Shown here: in pieces, positions 62,320-64,000 of the stretch
How the letters are laid out: each line of letters opens with the position of its first letter
Numbering within the stretch: the stretch's first letter is position 1
Origin: Rhynchopus sp. YZ270_cl-10
Taxonomy: Eukaryota; Euglenozoa; Diplonemea; Diplonemida; Diplonemidae
Length of the DNA: 64,000 bases
NCBI GenBank assembly: GCA_964035575.1
Contig: OZ037863.1
Coordinates: 536,001 to 600,000, forward strand
Direction of reading: 5' to 3'
Translations under genes and position numbers: made by a program
The notes under the pieces: model-generated
Database searches by the model: none
Seen by the model: only the letters and a program-made list of their open reading frames with translations
What the model was told of the DNA's origin: nothing

Positions 62320-64000
62320 CATTTTGTCATGTCTTGACGTGTTTGCCACCGATGTTTTTGTATCGAGTTCCGCTGATCAGCACAGCTGACCGGCGTGAAG
62401 ACTGCGAGTCAAAAACATGCGGACTGTGACCTGTGTGGTGTGTTGGTTCAGCTGTGGTGACCATGGCACAGTATTGTGCACTGCAGGTCTGCGGGTGGCT
62501 TGTCGGCACCTCTGGTGGTGGGTGGGTGTGTGGGGGAGGGATGTGGGTGTCCAGCACAATGCAGCACAACGTACGGTGCAACTCTGGCAATGTGTGTGGA
62601 CGTTTGCCGACGCCGCTTTGGTCTCTCAACACCACCACACTGACACAGTCGAGTGTCGAAGAGAGGCACACCAACGCTATGGGTGGGTTGTCTGCAGTGT
62701 TTTGCACTGGACGTAATGATACGAACAGGTGTGTGCCTGTGGTGCTGGGGTGGGTTTGGGTGTCGAAGTTGCCTTGGGTTGTGCCTCCTTGCTCTTTGCA
62801 TGCAGAGTTGCCACCTGTCTGCCATGCCATGCATGTGGTATGGAAGGGTTGCGAGGGTGGGGTGGGTCCACAGATGTGTGCCACTGAACACATGTGCCTT
62901 TCAAAGCCTGATGAAGAACGCTGTAGTTGTGAAACCATCTTTGCACGAGTGGACGCACCTTCGAACACCGATGGTGGCCTCCCTCGGTTCTGTGCCAGAT
63001 CGTTTTGTGTGCCAATGTTTTTGTATCGAGTTCCGCTGATCAGCACAGCTGACCGGCGAGAAGACTGCGAGTCAAAAACATGCGGGCTGTGTGACCTGTG
63101 TGGTGTTGGTTCAGCTGTGGTGACCAGGGGTGGGTGGATGAGTAGACGAGCGAGAGGGCAGCAGTCTGAGCGGCGGTGTGCTGCGGTGGGTGGGGTGGGT
63201 TAGTGTGCTTTGTGGCTGCTGAGGTGTGCCTGCTGCTTGGGCTGTGTTGCTGACAGACAACGGCTTGCGCAGTGTTAGGGCTTCGTTGTGATGGCTGAGC
63301 GGAAGCGGGTTTGGGTTTTGTCGGCACACACCTGGGCATGAGGGCGGGCTTTGCCAGCACACCTTCGAACACCGATGGTGGTGACAGCAAGCACACACGC
63401 TTTCCTCATTTTGCCATGTTTTTGGCGTGTTTGCCACCGATGTTTTTGTATCGAGTTCCGCTGATCAGCACAGCTGACCGGCGTGAAGACTGCGAGTCAA
63501 AAACATGCGGACTGTGTGACCTGTGTGGTGTGTTGGTTCAGCTGTGGTGACCATGGCACAGTATTGTGCAGCGAAGTGCAGCTTGGAGCACTGCAGGTCT
63601 GTGGGTGGCTTGTCGGCACCTCTGGTGGTGGTGGTTGTGGGTGTGGGTGGGTGGGTGGGGGAGGGGGAGGGATGTGGGTGTCCAGCACAATGCAGCACAA
63701 CGTACGGTGCAACTCTGGCAATGTGTGTGGACGGTATGGGTGGGTTGTCTGCAGTGTTTTGCACTGGCGTCGTGTGAGTGCATCAGTTGCGTGTCTTGCC
63801 ACACATGCGCAGTGTGCACAGCTGTCCGGGAGGGTGGGATGGGGTCGACAGATGCGGACCACTGAGCACATCTGCGAACACATGGCGTTGTTGAGTCTGC
63901 GGCTGGGTGTGCACCGCAATGTTCAGTTCCGCTGCAGGACAACGTTTGGACGAGATGCGTGGTTGCGTGATGTGTCGAGTGTTTGGGTTGGTCGCAACAC
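62320..64000. repeat. Complex repeat region, second locus
   Basis: Two joined copies of the unit seen at 52.85-53.8 kb: 62330-62950 (with the 56.7-kb flank inside, 62543-62803) and 62950-63870. The window ends inside unrelated or unresolved sequence. Frames are open by composition; I do not call a gene. Confidence 0.75.

Overview
ORGANISM. The window is nuclear DNA of an intron-bearing protist. The best fit is a euglenozoan, more likely a diplonemid or euglenid than a trypanosomatid. Three things point there. The PKA regulatory protein (24692-28745) starts with leucine-rich repeats instead of a docking/dimerisation domain and carries the GELEF..VADV phosphate-cassette signature that I recall from kinetoplastid PKAR. 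All recognised genes lie on the + strand, and most have a pyrimidine tract plus AG shortly before the ATG, as expected for spliced-leader trans-splicing. Every cis-intron I could place begins with GTATG. The genus is inference; no rRNA, spliced-leader RNA or organelle gene is present to fix it. LAYOUT. 1133-4830: TRPV-like channel with an assembly gap. 7338-12969: large RNI-type leucine-rich-repeat protein whose last intron holds nested transposons. 12970-20144: non-genic, packed with inverted-repeat elements. 20145-22906: DYRK-family kinase. 24692-28745: tandem (double) PKA regulatory subunit. 28746-37188: segmental duplication of a small gene with a PH-like N-terminus, one copy truncated, with elements inserted. 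39647-42163: N-myristoylated WD40-type protein. 44183-50374: UPF2, the nonsense-mediated-decay scaffold, with a Mutator-like element in intron 1. 51278-52363: nucleotide-sugar transporter. 52.4-57 kb and 62.3-64 kb: G-rich complex repeats, including a 21-bp minisatellite of about 64 copies. 57637-61168: secreted protein with two copies of an unknown extracellular domain and a C-terminal beta-propeller. HOW IT WORKS TOGETHER. There are no operons in the bacterial sense. The genes look functionally unrelated (ion channel, signalling kinase, PKA regulator, mRNA surveillance, Golgi transport, cell surface), as in euglenozoan unidirectional gene clusters. Intergenic DNA up to about 51 kb is AT-rich with long A/T runs, three families of short interspersed repeats and many small TIR (terminal-inverted-repeat) elements. 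From about 51 kb on it is GC/G-rich and almost free of such runs. BEST LEADS. The tandem PKA regulatory protein, which could hold two catalytic subunits in one chain without a dimerisation domain; the secreted propeller protein with a 24-bp repeat that has slipped frame; and several transposon insertions with readable target-site duplications, two of them with an empty site elsewhere in the window.
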